Source of the DNA: Isoetes engelmannii
Lineage: Eukaryota > Streptophyta > Lycopodiopsida > Isoetales > Isoetaceae
NCBI GenBank assembly: GCA_011763485.2
Contig: JAANSK020307040.1
Span: 1-30,495, forward strand
Direction: 5' to 3'
Length of the DNA stretch: 30,495 nt
Each line of letters begins with the position of its first letter. Position 1 is the stretch's first letter. Positions 20,707 through 30,495 of the stretch are shown here, one piece after another. Position numbers and translations under genes: made by a program. The notes beneath the pieces are model-generated. The model was not told the origin of the DNA. It was given only the letters and a program-made list of their open reading frames with translations, and did not search any database.

Positions 20707-22231
20707 AGTCGCTTTCTGGAATTACTTTGCTGCTTCATCTGTTCAAAAACATAACATAACATTCTTGGACCCTAGACGTGATGCACACATAATGCAGGTC
20801 AGGTCATATCCCGTTGTGTATGTCAACCTTATTGCATCCTAACCTTATGCTTTGCATATCCAAGTGCTTCCCACTACTAAAATACATCATCTGGTGGGGA
20901 AATACAAGCCATATTCCACTGGACCCTATGTCTTTTGTGAAGAATTCCCAGCACCCATAAGATGGAGCTCATTAATGTATGGTATGATCTTCTATACTGG
21001 GAGGGCATCAACAACTGAAATGTGGGTTAGGCTACTTAATAGCCATGTTTTTCTGATAGAAATTCGAGCATTATTAACTGCCAAGTCACAACAATATCAA
21101 CTAGGTATACTCAGGATGTAAGGAACCAGTACATAGGTTTAATATTTCTTTGTCACTTCGATCTTATTCAACTCTTTGTTCATAAAGACTAGCTTTAAGA
21201 GATGCTTTCAATTTCTAAATGGCGCCTTATAATAATGAATGTTAAAAATCCATACAATCCAATCTTAATGTTGTAACCATGACAACAAACAAATGATCTT
21301 TGATGCAGCACATACAGTAGTAATTATTTTGCCCCTTTGGGTTTTATGAGTAGCAAGGTAAATGGGGAATTGCCACACCCCATCGAATTTTTGGTCTATC
21401 ATCGTGGCATCTAGAACACTAATTGACTTTGTCATTGCATCATAGATGCTATCTTTTTTCCCCTTTAAACCATGCAACAACTATCAATGTTGTAGATTTC
21501 ATTTGATAAACATTACACTCAAAGGGACCATTATGTTTGAACACTTAGAGAATGACCAGTAATGGTTGTGGTAGCCGAATTGGCAAACTTAAACTCGAAT
21601 AAACAACTTTTCTATTATGGGATTCCACAACCACAACTATTCAACATCTACTACAAGTCGTTGTAGCACAAGGATCTTCTTCTTCATAACTTTCGACAGA
21701 CATCAGAGAGCTTCCATGGCTTCCAATCATGACTTGAGTTTGAGCACAAAAAGGGGCGACCATGTGGAACTGGCAGAAGGCTCTGCCGTGATCGCGTTTG
21801 GGCGACCGCATGCCTGCAAACACAATTCCCTTTGTTGAAATCCTTATGCAATGGAGTTGGAAACCGGAAGGGCAGTTGAAATCCTTATGCAATGCAGTTG
21901 CTTTTCGCCTTGCAGATCCGAAAGAAGATGCCATAACCAAAGACAATCCTCTGCCATAGCCACAACCAAGATCTACCATGCAAAATGTTACTGATGACCT
22001 ATCCTGCACCCAAACCCTACCGAAGACCTATCCTGTGCAAAAAAATTGTGGCTTCTTCAGATTAGTGGCTCCGCTATAAAAGAATTGCCAAGATTAGGCC
22101 GCTAGTGAAGAAGCAAATAAGGTCGTGTTACTATTTGAAAGATGACATTTTATAAATAATATACGTATAAGTGATATTATAAAATTCAAGACTTAAAATT
22201 TCACAAATATAATCTATTAAACACTGTATAA
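20707..22231. other. non-coding region
   Basis: No gene is supported. A unit containing GTTGAAATCCTTATGCAAT is present twice (around 21835 and 21877), and GACCTATCCTG occurs twice near 21997 and 22025. These may be remains of an old repeat. Confidence 0.4.
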
Positions 22232-23299
22232 TATACTATATATAATAATGTCAAAGACAAAAAATGGCACCATAACAAGAACAAATATTAAAAGTTCAAC
22301 AAACTTTTATAAAACATCTTTATCGATAATTTTATGATGCTAAACATCCAATTTCTTATATTAAGTAACTAAAATGAAAGAGATTTGACTAATGACAATT
22401 CAAAAAAAATCTTTTGTTGTGTTTATAAAGGCCAATAATAAATGCTAGTTATATAAGTAAGAACTTGTATATCATAAAAGTAACTTTGTTAAAAATAATT
22501 TGATAATGTTATACATAAATAAATAATTTTTTTTGAGTAAATTTAACTTTAAAACCATGCAATAATTTTACTATGGCTATGTATTGTACACATATATATG
22601 CATATATGCTACATGAAATACACGTGTCATAGCCTTTATTTATATGTTCTAATATTTTTATTTTAAAAATATCTTACAAGTATTTGAAAATAGGTATTTT
22701 ATGAACTTTGTATATGACAGTAAATATATAGTTTTTTTTTTTAAATTTAATAAAGGTTTTTTTGTTGTCTAATTTATGACTAGGTTGAATGCCAATCAAA
22801 GATCTTAGTATTCAGTTGAATGGCACTACAAGAAACTACCATTCATTTCGAACGACAAGTTCAAAACTTACCCTTCAAATAAATGGTAGGGGTGCCATTC
22901 AAATTTAACCTTTGCTCTAGACTATATCTGACATAATCATGGAGGATATCTAATCATTCATTTGTATTAGTGTCCCATTGCCTTTGCTCCTTAATCTCAG
23001 TAAATAACCATGGCTGAAAGCCCACATAAAAACCTAAATAGATGACAGGATCACATAGATTCTAAGAACATAAATACAAGCAATTAAGCATGTTCAAAGG
23101 CACCCAGAAGCAAGATGCTCATTCTAATCAGTGAACGAGAATACATTCATCAGCTTGTTCAGAACATTTATAAATGTAGTCCCAATCTGATACTTTGCTA
23201 TAATGTTGCTGTCAGGTTCTATCATGATGTATTATCATCTCCATGTTTGCTGTATTATCATCTCTATACAGATCATCAAATTTTTTCTATACAATGCTT

Positions 23300-23442
23300 T
23301 CTATACAAAATTTTGGCAGTAAGGGAGTAAGGGGCTGCCTGTGGAAGCCACCGAGCTTTATTGCTTGCTTCCTTTATGATCTATACAAAATTTTGACAGT
23401 AAGGGGCTGCCTGTCGAAATCATCTATAGCTTTGTTGCTTGC
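23300..23442. repeat. imperfect direct repeat inside the TIR element
   Basis: Two units, 23300-23368 and 23380-23442, share TCTATACAAAATTTTG and GGGGCTGCCTGT and end with TTGCTTGC. The period is about 80 bp. Confidence 0.6.
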
Positions 23443-23757
23443 AAAACAAAGCTTACGCAACTTGGGGACTTGAATGTTTACCTTTGGTCTCCTCTCAGTA
23501 CGGATTGTGAGGAACTTGGTAAACACTCGAACTTCAAAATCGCGTAACATTCTGTTGGTGGCCTCCCTTGTGGATTCTACAAAATGATCAACAAAATGGT
23601 CTATTGCTGAGAAGGTAGTCTCCTTGGTGGATACTACGAAGTAGTCAATCGAAAATTTACGGACAAGATAAGATGTCACACCAATAGCATGGGACTTGGA
23701 AACATAGCCACAAAAATCAGCAACGGCCTTACAAACATGGCTCCACAAATCGTCCAT
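23374..23757 (-). CDS. exon-like ORF in the interior of the TIR element, unassigned
   Basis: A 127-codon minus-strand frame between the two inverted repeats. It starts at ATGGACGATTTGTGG, immediately after a pyrimidine-rich stretch ending in CTGTAG, so the ATG may really be the first bases of an internal exon. A second copy of this acceptor-like junction (TTTTGCAG then ATGGACGA) lies 49 bp upstream. The protein is mixed hydrophobic and basic (for example AIDHFVDHFVESTREATNRM), without zinc-binding or DDE-like motifs. It may be a captured host gene piece or a remnant of an element gene. Function unknown. Confidence 0.35.
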   Translation of the reverse strand: MDDLWSHVCKAVADFCGYVSKSHAIGVTSYLVRKFSIDYFVVSTKETTFSAIDHFVDHFVESTREATNRMLRDFEVRVFTKFLTIRTERRPKVNIQVPKLRKLCFASNKAIDDFDRQPLTVKILYRS

Positions 23758-23842
23758 CTACAGAATAAAAATATGTATCAATGTAAATTCAACTGCTATC
23801 GTCCATCTGCAAAATAAAAACATCTATCAAACTCAACTACTG
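23749..23842. repeat. 49-bp tandem repeat at an acceptor-like junction
   Basis: 23749-23797 and 23798-23842 both begin ATCGTCCATCTRC and continue with an AATAAAAAYAT stretch. On the minus strand each copy reads as a pyrimidine-rich tract, an AG, then ATGGACGAT. Confidence 0.6.
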
Positions 23843-24498
23843 GCTAATTGACAAGCATTCACAGCCAAAGATTAAATTTGAATGACACCCCTACCGTTTA
23901 TTTGAAGGGTAAGTTTTGAACTTTCTATTTGAAATGAATAGTAGTTTTTGTAGTGCCATTCAACTGAATACTAAGGTCTTTGATTGGCTTTCAACCTAGT
24001 CATAAGTTAGGCAACAAAAAAAACTTTATTAAATTATGAAATTTCTAAAAAAAAACTATATATTTACTGTCAAATACAAAGTTCATAAAAATATTTATTT
24101 TCAAATATTTGTGAGATATTTTTAAAATAAAAATATTAGAACATATAGATAAAGGCTATGATGTATTTCGTGTCGCATATATGCAGATATATATATGTAT
24201 AATACATAGCCATAGTAAAAGTATTACATAGTTTTAAACTTAAACTTGCTTAAAAAATTATTTATTTATGTATAACATTATCAAATTATTTTTAACAAAG
24301 TTACTTTTATGATATGCGAGTTCTTAGTTATATAACTAGCATTTATTATTGGCCCTTATAAACATAATGAAAGTATTTTCTGAATTATCATTAGTCAAAG
24401 CTCTTATATTTTAGCTATTTAATATAAAAAGTTGGACGTTTATCATAAAATTATTGATAAAGATGTTTTAGAAAAGTTTGTTTATTATGGTGCTATTT

Positions 24499-24651
24499 TT
24501 GTCTTTAATTTTTTTTTTTTTTTTTGGATGTACGTGGATCTTTATTACCCATAAGAATATAAAGAGTACATGGGGGACTCAGAACCCAGTGAAGAAAATT
24601 CCACTAGAGCAAAACTACCCACCATGCACATAACATAGAAATTGTCTTTGA
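24499..24651 (-). mobile_element. retroposon nested in the right arm of the TIR element
   Basis: A poly-T run starting at 24509 is followed by about 110 bp ending at 24641: the poly-A 3' end of a truncated retroposon on the minus strand. It is flanked by TTGTCTTTAA (24499-24508) and TTGTCTTTGA (24642-24651). The inverted-repeat similarity to the left arm breaks at the insertion and resumes after it (TATATATAGTATA at 24658-24670), which proves nesting. Confidence 0.8.
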
Positions 24652-24670
24652 AATTGTTATATATAGTATA

Positions 24671-25999
24671 CTAGAAAAAGTGCCCAGCGTTATTGGGCTT
24701 TCCATCAAGAGAGAAAATGTAAAAGCGGAATTGAAAGTTGCACTAATTAGTTTTATCCCAAACCTTATAGTTCAATGCGTTTGTTTTTCAAACAAATTAT
24801 CATCTCTTCTTTTTTTCTATGCGGACACTTTTTCTTATGAAATGCAAAGAGCTCTTCTCTACTCTACTCTGATGCGGTAGAGATTAAGGCTGAAGTTTTG
24901 TGCCCATTGATTAGGCAATCCAAAATGTGCATATTCAATTGCTTCTTTAGTTTCTCAAATGCAAATTTAATTCATTTGTTATGTATGACATGGTTCAAAA
25001 TGAGCTAGCTTTATTGACATCATGGCTTTTCCAAAGCCATGCCTTCAATCAGTGTCTCAAAATTACTCCCAAGGTTGGTGACAGCTAAACGAACAATAAA
25101 CCTCAAAATTACAAAATATCTAGTACCAAGAATAGGATATGTAATTTAGTTTATCTATGAAAAAGAAGAATACATATATTGTATTTGTAGATGTGGTTTA
25201 TTGGGTAAAGCTTTTTATCTTTTAAAGCACCCCGAACACAATAAAATTTTTTCCTATCTATATGAATCTTCAAGACAATTTATTTCTAAGTGCACTTTGC
25301 AACCTCCTTCCTATCAGCAAGGGACAACGCTATGCCTCTCTATCTAGGGTGGTCATCATATGCACAAAACAAAAAAGGTCAAAGCTTTATGTGTCGAAGT
25401 TTGTTGGCCCAAGTTTTGTTGGCTGCCACTAAAAGCTTTGAAGGCAGGAAAGATCAGGCGCCATCGCTAGGCCTCCAGGGGGAGAAAAACCAAGTTAAAA
25501 AAGAAGTGGTTGTCGCGGAGTACTGTAGCTATATAGGTGTTATTGTAGCTATATTTGATGGATTATAGAAGATTATATCTCCCATTCCGAAATCCTACCT
25601 TCACAAAAACCTATTTTTTATTCCACAAAAAAGGGCATGGCAAGACTTCGCTTCTGGCTTTGCCAATGGTTTGCCACCTAAAAAACTCCTTTTTTTTATT
25701 TAAACCTTCTTCCCCTAAAAAAAATTGTGAAAAAATAATTGCGAACATAATCAATCTTAAAGACGTGAATTTTTCATTCATACCTTCCAAATGGTATTAC
25801 TAGCCGCTAATAACAGGAGGTGCATACATGTGCATAACAATGAGGATCACAATCGCTTGAAAAGTATCTGGACGATGAAATTCAATTCAATTCAGTAAAA
25901 TAAAACAATATTGTGTTTCATAATATATATCATTGAACACCCATTATAGAATGTTGTCTAGGCATGAACCTGAATTCTATGGTTCCTTTTTTGTAACAT
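24671..25999. other. non-coding region
   Basis: No gene is supported. 24671-24710 reads CTAGAAAAAGTGCCCAGCG and then TTATTGGGC, giving a small GCCCA...TGGGC inverted repeat. A small hairpin, ATGGCTTTTCCAAAGCCAT, lies at 25022-25040. Confidence 0.4.
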
Positions 26000-26006
26000 T
26001 GCAGTT

Positions 26007-26400
26007 TTTTTTTTTTTTTTTTTAATTGATGGATGTCAATCTATTCATCATCACATCATGATTACATCACTTTATTCTACAAATCACATGGAAGCCAATG
26101 CACTCCTAGACGCGATCATTCCGATTCTATGGTAGGAGCTGCTTTGCATGTGATAATCGATTATCCCGGGGGGTTCACCATTAACACCCCTATAAACCGA
26201 GTGCGTGACTGGTTGGAGTTTTCTTTTGGCTCTATACGTCCGCATACAGTCGAAAAAAATATACGGCTTCACCTCCAGTTTTTCGTAGCTCGTCTTGAAG
26301 GGGGAGGTCTGGCGGGAACTCCTCACCCGTTTGATATGGGTAGGGACTATTCAAGATCCTCAGTACTCCTAGCCATATGATACTTTTAGGCATTCTTGAA
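26007..26400 (-). mobile_element. probable retroposon with poly-T at its left end
   Basis: A run of about 18 T at 26007-26024 followed by sequence unlike its AT-rich surroundings. On the minus strand it reads as a 3' UTR with AATAAAG about 40 bp before the A tract. The right limit is a guess from base composition. No target-site duplication was established. Confidence 0.45.
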
Positions 26401-26734
26401 TATCCGAATAGTAAACATGTTCCCAGCTTCATCCGGCATCAGGTAGTAGATTTTTCAAATGGCTTCCGGTTCTTTCATTTCTCCATTTGATTTCTTCAGT
26501 TTTAGGTCTTGAGGAGCATCGGTGCCATTAGTTTGACATCCAAAATGATGCTAAGATGATATTTACCTTTTCTGGCCTGAAAGCAGAAAAACAAAATGCA
26601 GATGTGATCTTTCTTTGTTTGTGCAAACCTTGAGCAGAGTCTCTGGCAGAGTCTTGAACAGTGCTTTCAAATATTAGCCATTCAAATATTATTTGTGATT
26701 TGTTTTTTGTTTTTATGCATAGGATTGATCGCAG

Positions 26735-28786
26735 GATTGTGCTTTGAATATATTAAAGGTATATATGGGTTATTCTTTGAGCATAATTGTGTTTTCCATG
26801 CTCTGCTCTTAACATTTCAGGATGCTGAAACTAATCGCAATGTCGGATTTGATTTGAAAAGGACCGTCAAAAGCTGGGGAGATCCATTATCTTCGATTCC
26901 GGTACTGCAGCAATTATTTTTGTTACATTTATGATTGAGTAATGTTTGTTTCCTTTCCGTTGTGTTTGTCAGCAATATGCTTTGTGCAGGATTCTCTGTT
27001 GGGACAAATACAAGGTATGTTTTGCAATTCCATACTTTTATAACTGTTGCAATCTACTTATGCTGATTATCGCAATGGTACATCCCACACATTTGGTCAT
27101 CACATGAAAGAATAACAGTTGGAGAAAACTGGGAATTGCATTAGTGCAGATGCCTTTGAGTCTCTATTTTCAGTGTTCAGGGAATACTAGAGGATGCAAC
27201 ATCCGGTAAAGCCGAATCTCTTACTCATTTTGAGGTCTTTATAGGTAAAGTTAGACAATGTTTTCTATTTGGATGTTGTGCCAAATCTCTTTTCTGCGTA
27301 TGTTTAAATAATAGACTAATCATGCATTCTAACTTCTGATGACTACCTTGCAGGTTCTAACTGCAGTACTTGCTTTCAAGTGCTTTGAACAGGAACATTG
27401 CAGTTGTTGAGGTACAAGTATATGTCAGCTCTATAGAGCAATTAAAATGTCATCTAACCCTAGATATTTGCCTTGTTTCATATGGTTTATGGCTATTGTC
27501 AGTGGCTCTACATGAATGCTTGTTGGATGCAGACAGGCTTAGAAGGCATTCGTGATGAAAATGTCATCCCAACAGGGTCTTGCATCTGCCGTAATTATTT
27601 CTATCGGTGAGGTTATTCATGCTTAAGAATGCAATATTTCTGTTCTTTCTCCTGTGAGGCAAGCCTTGATACTTGAACAATGCTATTTGTTCTATTTCTT
27701 TCCATATGTCTTCACTTAGTCTTGGTTTTTTGGCATCGTAAGTTATGCAGTATGTAAACATTATATCGACAATATCATATGGTTTACCTAAGTATGCGCT
27801 AGACTTTGGATCAAAACATAAAAGAATACCAGTATATAAGTCTATTGCACAAAAGCTACTTGGATTAAGATTTCTCAAGTGCTTGATGTCAGAAATGAAC
27901 TCCCCTTTGAGGTTGCAATGGGCATGCTCAATTCGTGGTAAAATAATCCCTTGATGGTTCTATCTCATGGACATGCCTGTGATTTACTCTGTTGGGAACC
28001 ACCAGCTGTGAACGATTCATTGTTTTCTTAAGACATGTTCCCATGCTTGTATAAGATCTATTTGTATCTTAGACGCAGCACACCTGGCTATTTGAATGTG
28101 GGACTCTTTGTACAGATCCTCTGCAATACAAAACCATAACTCTATATGATTGTTTGCAGAGCAAGGAGCATGCCAGCTATCTAAATAGGTCATTGCCTCA
28201 GCCCTCTAAATGTTGTAAGAAATATTATGATTAAAATTCGTCGGATGTCTGACTTTCATTATGGTGAGGTAATGCTGTTTTTGGCTAGTTCGTGAAGATA
28301 GGTTTTTACAGATTCAAGATCTCGAAACAAAGTTGGCAAGGCAGAATCCCTGAATACAGAATTGAAGCGAGGCTTTCAAGGTTGTTCATCAAAGATTCTT
28401 ATGATATAAGATAAAGATTCTTTATTAAATGTTAGAATGTAACTGCTTTACTTTCATTTTGCAGAGCTGTTCGAGTATGTGGCGGATCTCAATGAGGAAT
28501 CTGAAAGGCTTCAACAACTGGTACTTGTCATAGTCCTTGTGTTGATCAAGGTGCAAAAAATGTCACGAAACAGGTTCCGACAATGGTTTTCTCGATTTAA
28601 GGCATACCATCTTCAAAGCCAAGTTCAACAAAGGATCAAGAGCTCCAGGAATGTTGTAGGCTGGAAGATATTGAAGAAGGAAAGAAAGATAACCATATTA
28701 ATGATGTAGATGAAACATTAAGAAAGGATGTACTTGAAGAACTTGATGCTTCCAAGTTGAATACTGACACAAAAGGAGAAATCTAA
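26735..28786 (+). CDS. multi-exon gene of unknown function (3' part), coiled-coil-like C terminus
   Basis: Nine exons keep one frame: 26735-26758, 26821-26901, 26973-27014, 27181-27234, 27367-27411, 27543-27606, 28312-28380, 28465-28520, 28619-28786 (TAA). They total 603 nt, 200 codons plus stop. Short samples: DAETNRNVGFDLKRTVKSWG (exon 2), QYALCRILCWDKYK (3), YLLSSALNRNIAVVE (5), SSQQGLASAVIISI (6), NTELKRGFQ (7), LFEYVADLNEESERLQQL (8). The last exon is acidic and lysine-rich (RLEDIEEGKKDN, LRKDVLEELDASKLN). Junctions 6-7 and 7-8 split codons correctly, which argues against chance. Acceptors of exons 6 and 9 and the donor of exon 4 are weak. I do not recognise the family. The 5' end is missing and probably lies within 17.4-26.7 kb; 19269-19305 is one candidate exon. 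It could be a decayed gene. Confidence 0.5.
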
Positions 28787-30345
28787 TATTATGCGATGTT
28801 ATCTTAAGGTTGGCAAGCATCTAATTTGTATGCTCAGAATTTTCTCAGAAGAGTTCTGTACATCAAATGATTTTGACGAATGAGGGGATGCAAACACTTC
28901 TCTGGCTTTCTAGAGCAAATAAGCAGAAACGAAAAAAAGAGCATTTCCTTGTAATCGCTCTTATTGTTCCAAATTTGTTTGGTCTGAAGCCTGAAGGGAG
29001 TTTCATGCTACCTAAGTGCGTAGACACAATTATAAGCATCATTTATTCAAGCTTTTGCTTTTCCAGAACCAAGTTCACATCTAAATATCTCATGGTTTGA
29101 AAATATCATGCAGTCATTCTAAAATATGCAGGTCTGCAATGCCTTAACGCTACTTTGATGCATGTACATAAACTGTTAGATTTCATCATTTTTTTATTTA
29201 AGCTCAACTTTCCACCAAGAAATCAACGTGGTCGTGCTCTCAACTATTCCCTTAGCTATGAAGGGATTTCCGGATTCTAGACTTCTGCAGTACTGCAGAT
29301 TGTGCATTTCTAATCATCTAAAGGATCTGCATTAATCCTATGTCCAATCTTGCTTCTCTGCTCTTTAAGCATGTTGACAAAAGAGGTCATGTGGGTTGTC
29401 TGCATGTCCATCACTACCATTGAATTGTAGAGATGTAGTGTATTTGCATCGTAAATTGGTCTATTTTATATTTACAAGGTGTTCTTTGACTGCATCAGCA
29501 TAGTAAAGTTGTATGCACTTGAATACTGCATAAGAATTGGCCCATTTATTTCGTGACATTTCATTGCTAGGATGTACTACCTTGAATTGGACTTCAAATA
29601 CCTTGTTATGCCTTTAAATGCAAAGGGCTTCAGGTATTATATTCCTAAACAGGCATAGAGGCAAGAGGCTCCCCATTGATTGATAATGGGTCTAATAAGC
29701 CTTAGCCTCAGGGCTTCAAACTTTATGTAGCTCAAATTCTAACATTCTAACATTCTTTTCCATTCTAATACTCTTTTCCTTTCCATTCTAACAATTGTAC
29801 CTTAAGAGTGTAATGTATTTTCCATTCTAACATTCCTTTCTTACATTCCAACGTTCTTTTCATTATACAATGTCCATGTTTTTTCACTCTATAAGCAATC
29901 GATGCAAGAAAGAATAAACAAGCATATTAGAAGAATAAACAAGCCTCAAGTGCATACGCAGCCATTAGCATGTTCCTCTACATATTAGTTGCATATTAGG
30001 CGCCGCCTTTGTAAATATGACGTGGTACAACCCTAAACTAGGGGAACCCAGGGCCCACCCTGGGAAATTGAATTTTGAGATGCGAGAAGTGCCTACTCCA
30101 AACATCATGAAATTTTTTTCTTCTATAGATAATATTTTTTCTCTAATAAGGCTACAGTGCACAAACTAAAGTGCAAGATCGGGTAGGGGTATATAAAAAT
30201 TAGAATAGTCTATACCTACATGTACGGAAGGGGGTAAGGAAACTCCCTTTTTCATTTACGTATGTAGGGGTTTTTCCCTCCAAAAAGTCGTATACGAAGG
30301 GTTTTCTGGTGACCCCTTGCACATGAGGTATCCCCATATGTCTAG
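28787..30345. other. 3' flank and non-coding spacer
   Basis: An AT-rich spacer without a supported gene. It contains a degenerate tandem repeat, listed separately. Composition changes near 30,000, where more GC-rich sequence starts. Confidence 0.4.
29736..29860. repeat. degenerate tandem repeat of CATTCTAACATTCTTTTC type
   Basis: Several imperfect copies of ATTCTAACATTCTTTTCC and shorter derivatives in a row, pyrimidine-rich on the plus strand. It looks like a decayed minisatellite. Confidence 0.7.
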
Positions 30346-30495
30346 ATGCACCCCCCGGGCAAGCAGGTTGGCCTGAAGGGAGGTGCAGTGAACAAGCCCA
30401 GACTGACCACGTACTTGGCCTACAACCTAGTGAAAACATTTGTTCCCATGGGAGGCCTAGTCTGTGACTACTTCGTCAACGGGTGGATTGGCAGA
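30346..30495 (+). CDS. partial ORF running off the right edge, unassigned
   Basis: An ATG at 30346, directly after an in-frame TAG, opens a frame that stays open for 50 codons to the end of the window. It begins MHPPGKQVGLKGGAVNKPRL and later has LAYNLVKTFVPMGGLVCDYF. The composition is protein-like and more GC-rich than the spacer. I cannot name a family; it may belong to a transposon or a host gene whose body lies outside the window. Confidence 0.3.
   Translation, partial: MHPPGKQVGLKGGAVNKPRLTTYLAYNLVKTFVPMGGLVCDYFVNGWIGR

Larger units (their letters stand above)
22232..24670. mobile_element. DNA transposon-like element with nearly 700-bp terminal inverted repeats
   Basis: The left arm (22232-22914) and right arm (23866-24670, excluding an inserted retroposon) are reverse complements, alike at roughly 85% by eye, with small indels. 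Both arms end inward with a segment containing ACTTACCCTTCAAATAAA. The 950-bp interior carries no recognisable transposase. Arms this long resemble Mutator-like or fold-back elements, but I could not define a target-site duplication at the outer ends, so the superfamily is inference. The whole element may lie in an intron of the plus-strand gene that ends at 28786. Confidence 0.8.

Noticed and set aside
26033-26380. 115-codon plus-strand open frame.
   Set aside because: It lies antisense within a poly-T-flanked retroposon, has no recognisable motif, and the other strand reads as a 3' UTR.
25995-27405. The 12-mer AACATTGCAGTT occurs at 25995-26006 (left of a poly-T) and at 27394-27405, as if it were the target-site duplication of a 1.4-kb retroposon.
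   Set aside because: The interval would swallow the first exons of a chain that keeps phase across 27394, and the sequence on the right side does not change character there. The motif is acceptor-like and can recur by chance.
1-30495. tRNA, rRNA, snRNA genes or CRISPR-like arrays.
   Set aside because: None was recognised on either strand. The only pol III-like match (941-988) lacks a tRNA fold.

Overview
This window looks like nuclear DNA of a land plant, most likely a seed-free vascular plant such as a fern. It holds an intronless PLS-class pentatricopeptide repeat (PPR) gene, a ten-exon RPN10 gene with the plant-type three-UIM layout, and AT-rich spacers full of plant transposons: L1-type LINEs, Ty3/Gypsy and Ty1/Copia remnants, fold-back MITEs and a long-TIR element. 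The species call is inference; the gene calls rest on motifs and splice phases read from the sequence.

Layout. 1-700: the 3' part of a LINE ORF2 on the minus strand. About 1010-4020: a broken Ty3/Gypsy fossil on the minus strand (3' LTR, polypurine-tract region, gag), with a 458-bp fold-back MITE inside the LTR. 5090-5560: a Ty1/Copia reverse-transcriptase fossil. 6496-8703: an intact 735-aa PPR gene on the plus strand, with a TATA-like box and a hairpin upstream. 8874-9425: short tandem repeats and a near-perfect 52-bp-arm hairpin. 9.5-13.2 kb: AT-rich sequence with no gene I can support, bracketed by related MITE-like sequence in opposite orientation. 13905-16220: RPN10, complete at 401 aa, minus strand. 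16468-17419: an exact head-to-tail duplication of 476 bp just beyond the RPN10 promoter.

17.4-26.7 kb is mostly non-coding and carries separate retroposon insertions with target-site duplications at 19.0, 20.3 and 24.5 kb, plus a poly-T-flanked retroposon at 26.0 kb. At 22232-24670 lies a DNA transposon-like element with inverted repeats of nearly 700 bp around a short interior with an exon-like ORF; its right arm is split by the 24.5-kb retroposon. 26735-28786 holds a chain of nine small exons on the plus strand that keep one reading frame through every junction and end in a charged, coiled-coil-like C terminus. I do not recognise this protein, and its 5' end probably lies in the TE-filled region upstream. 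The last 150 bases contain a reading frame that runs off the window.

The PPR protein is expected to act in organelle RNA processing or editing, and RPN10 is the ubiquitin receptor of the 26S proteasome. Nothing suggests that the genes work together; this is an ordinary plant gene neighbourhood separated by transposon debris.
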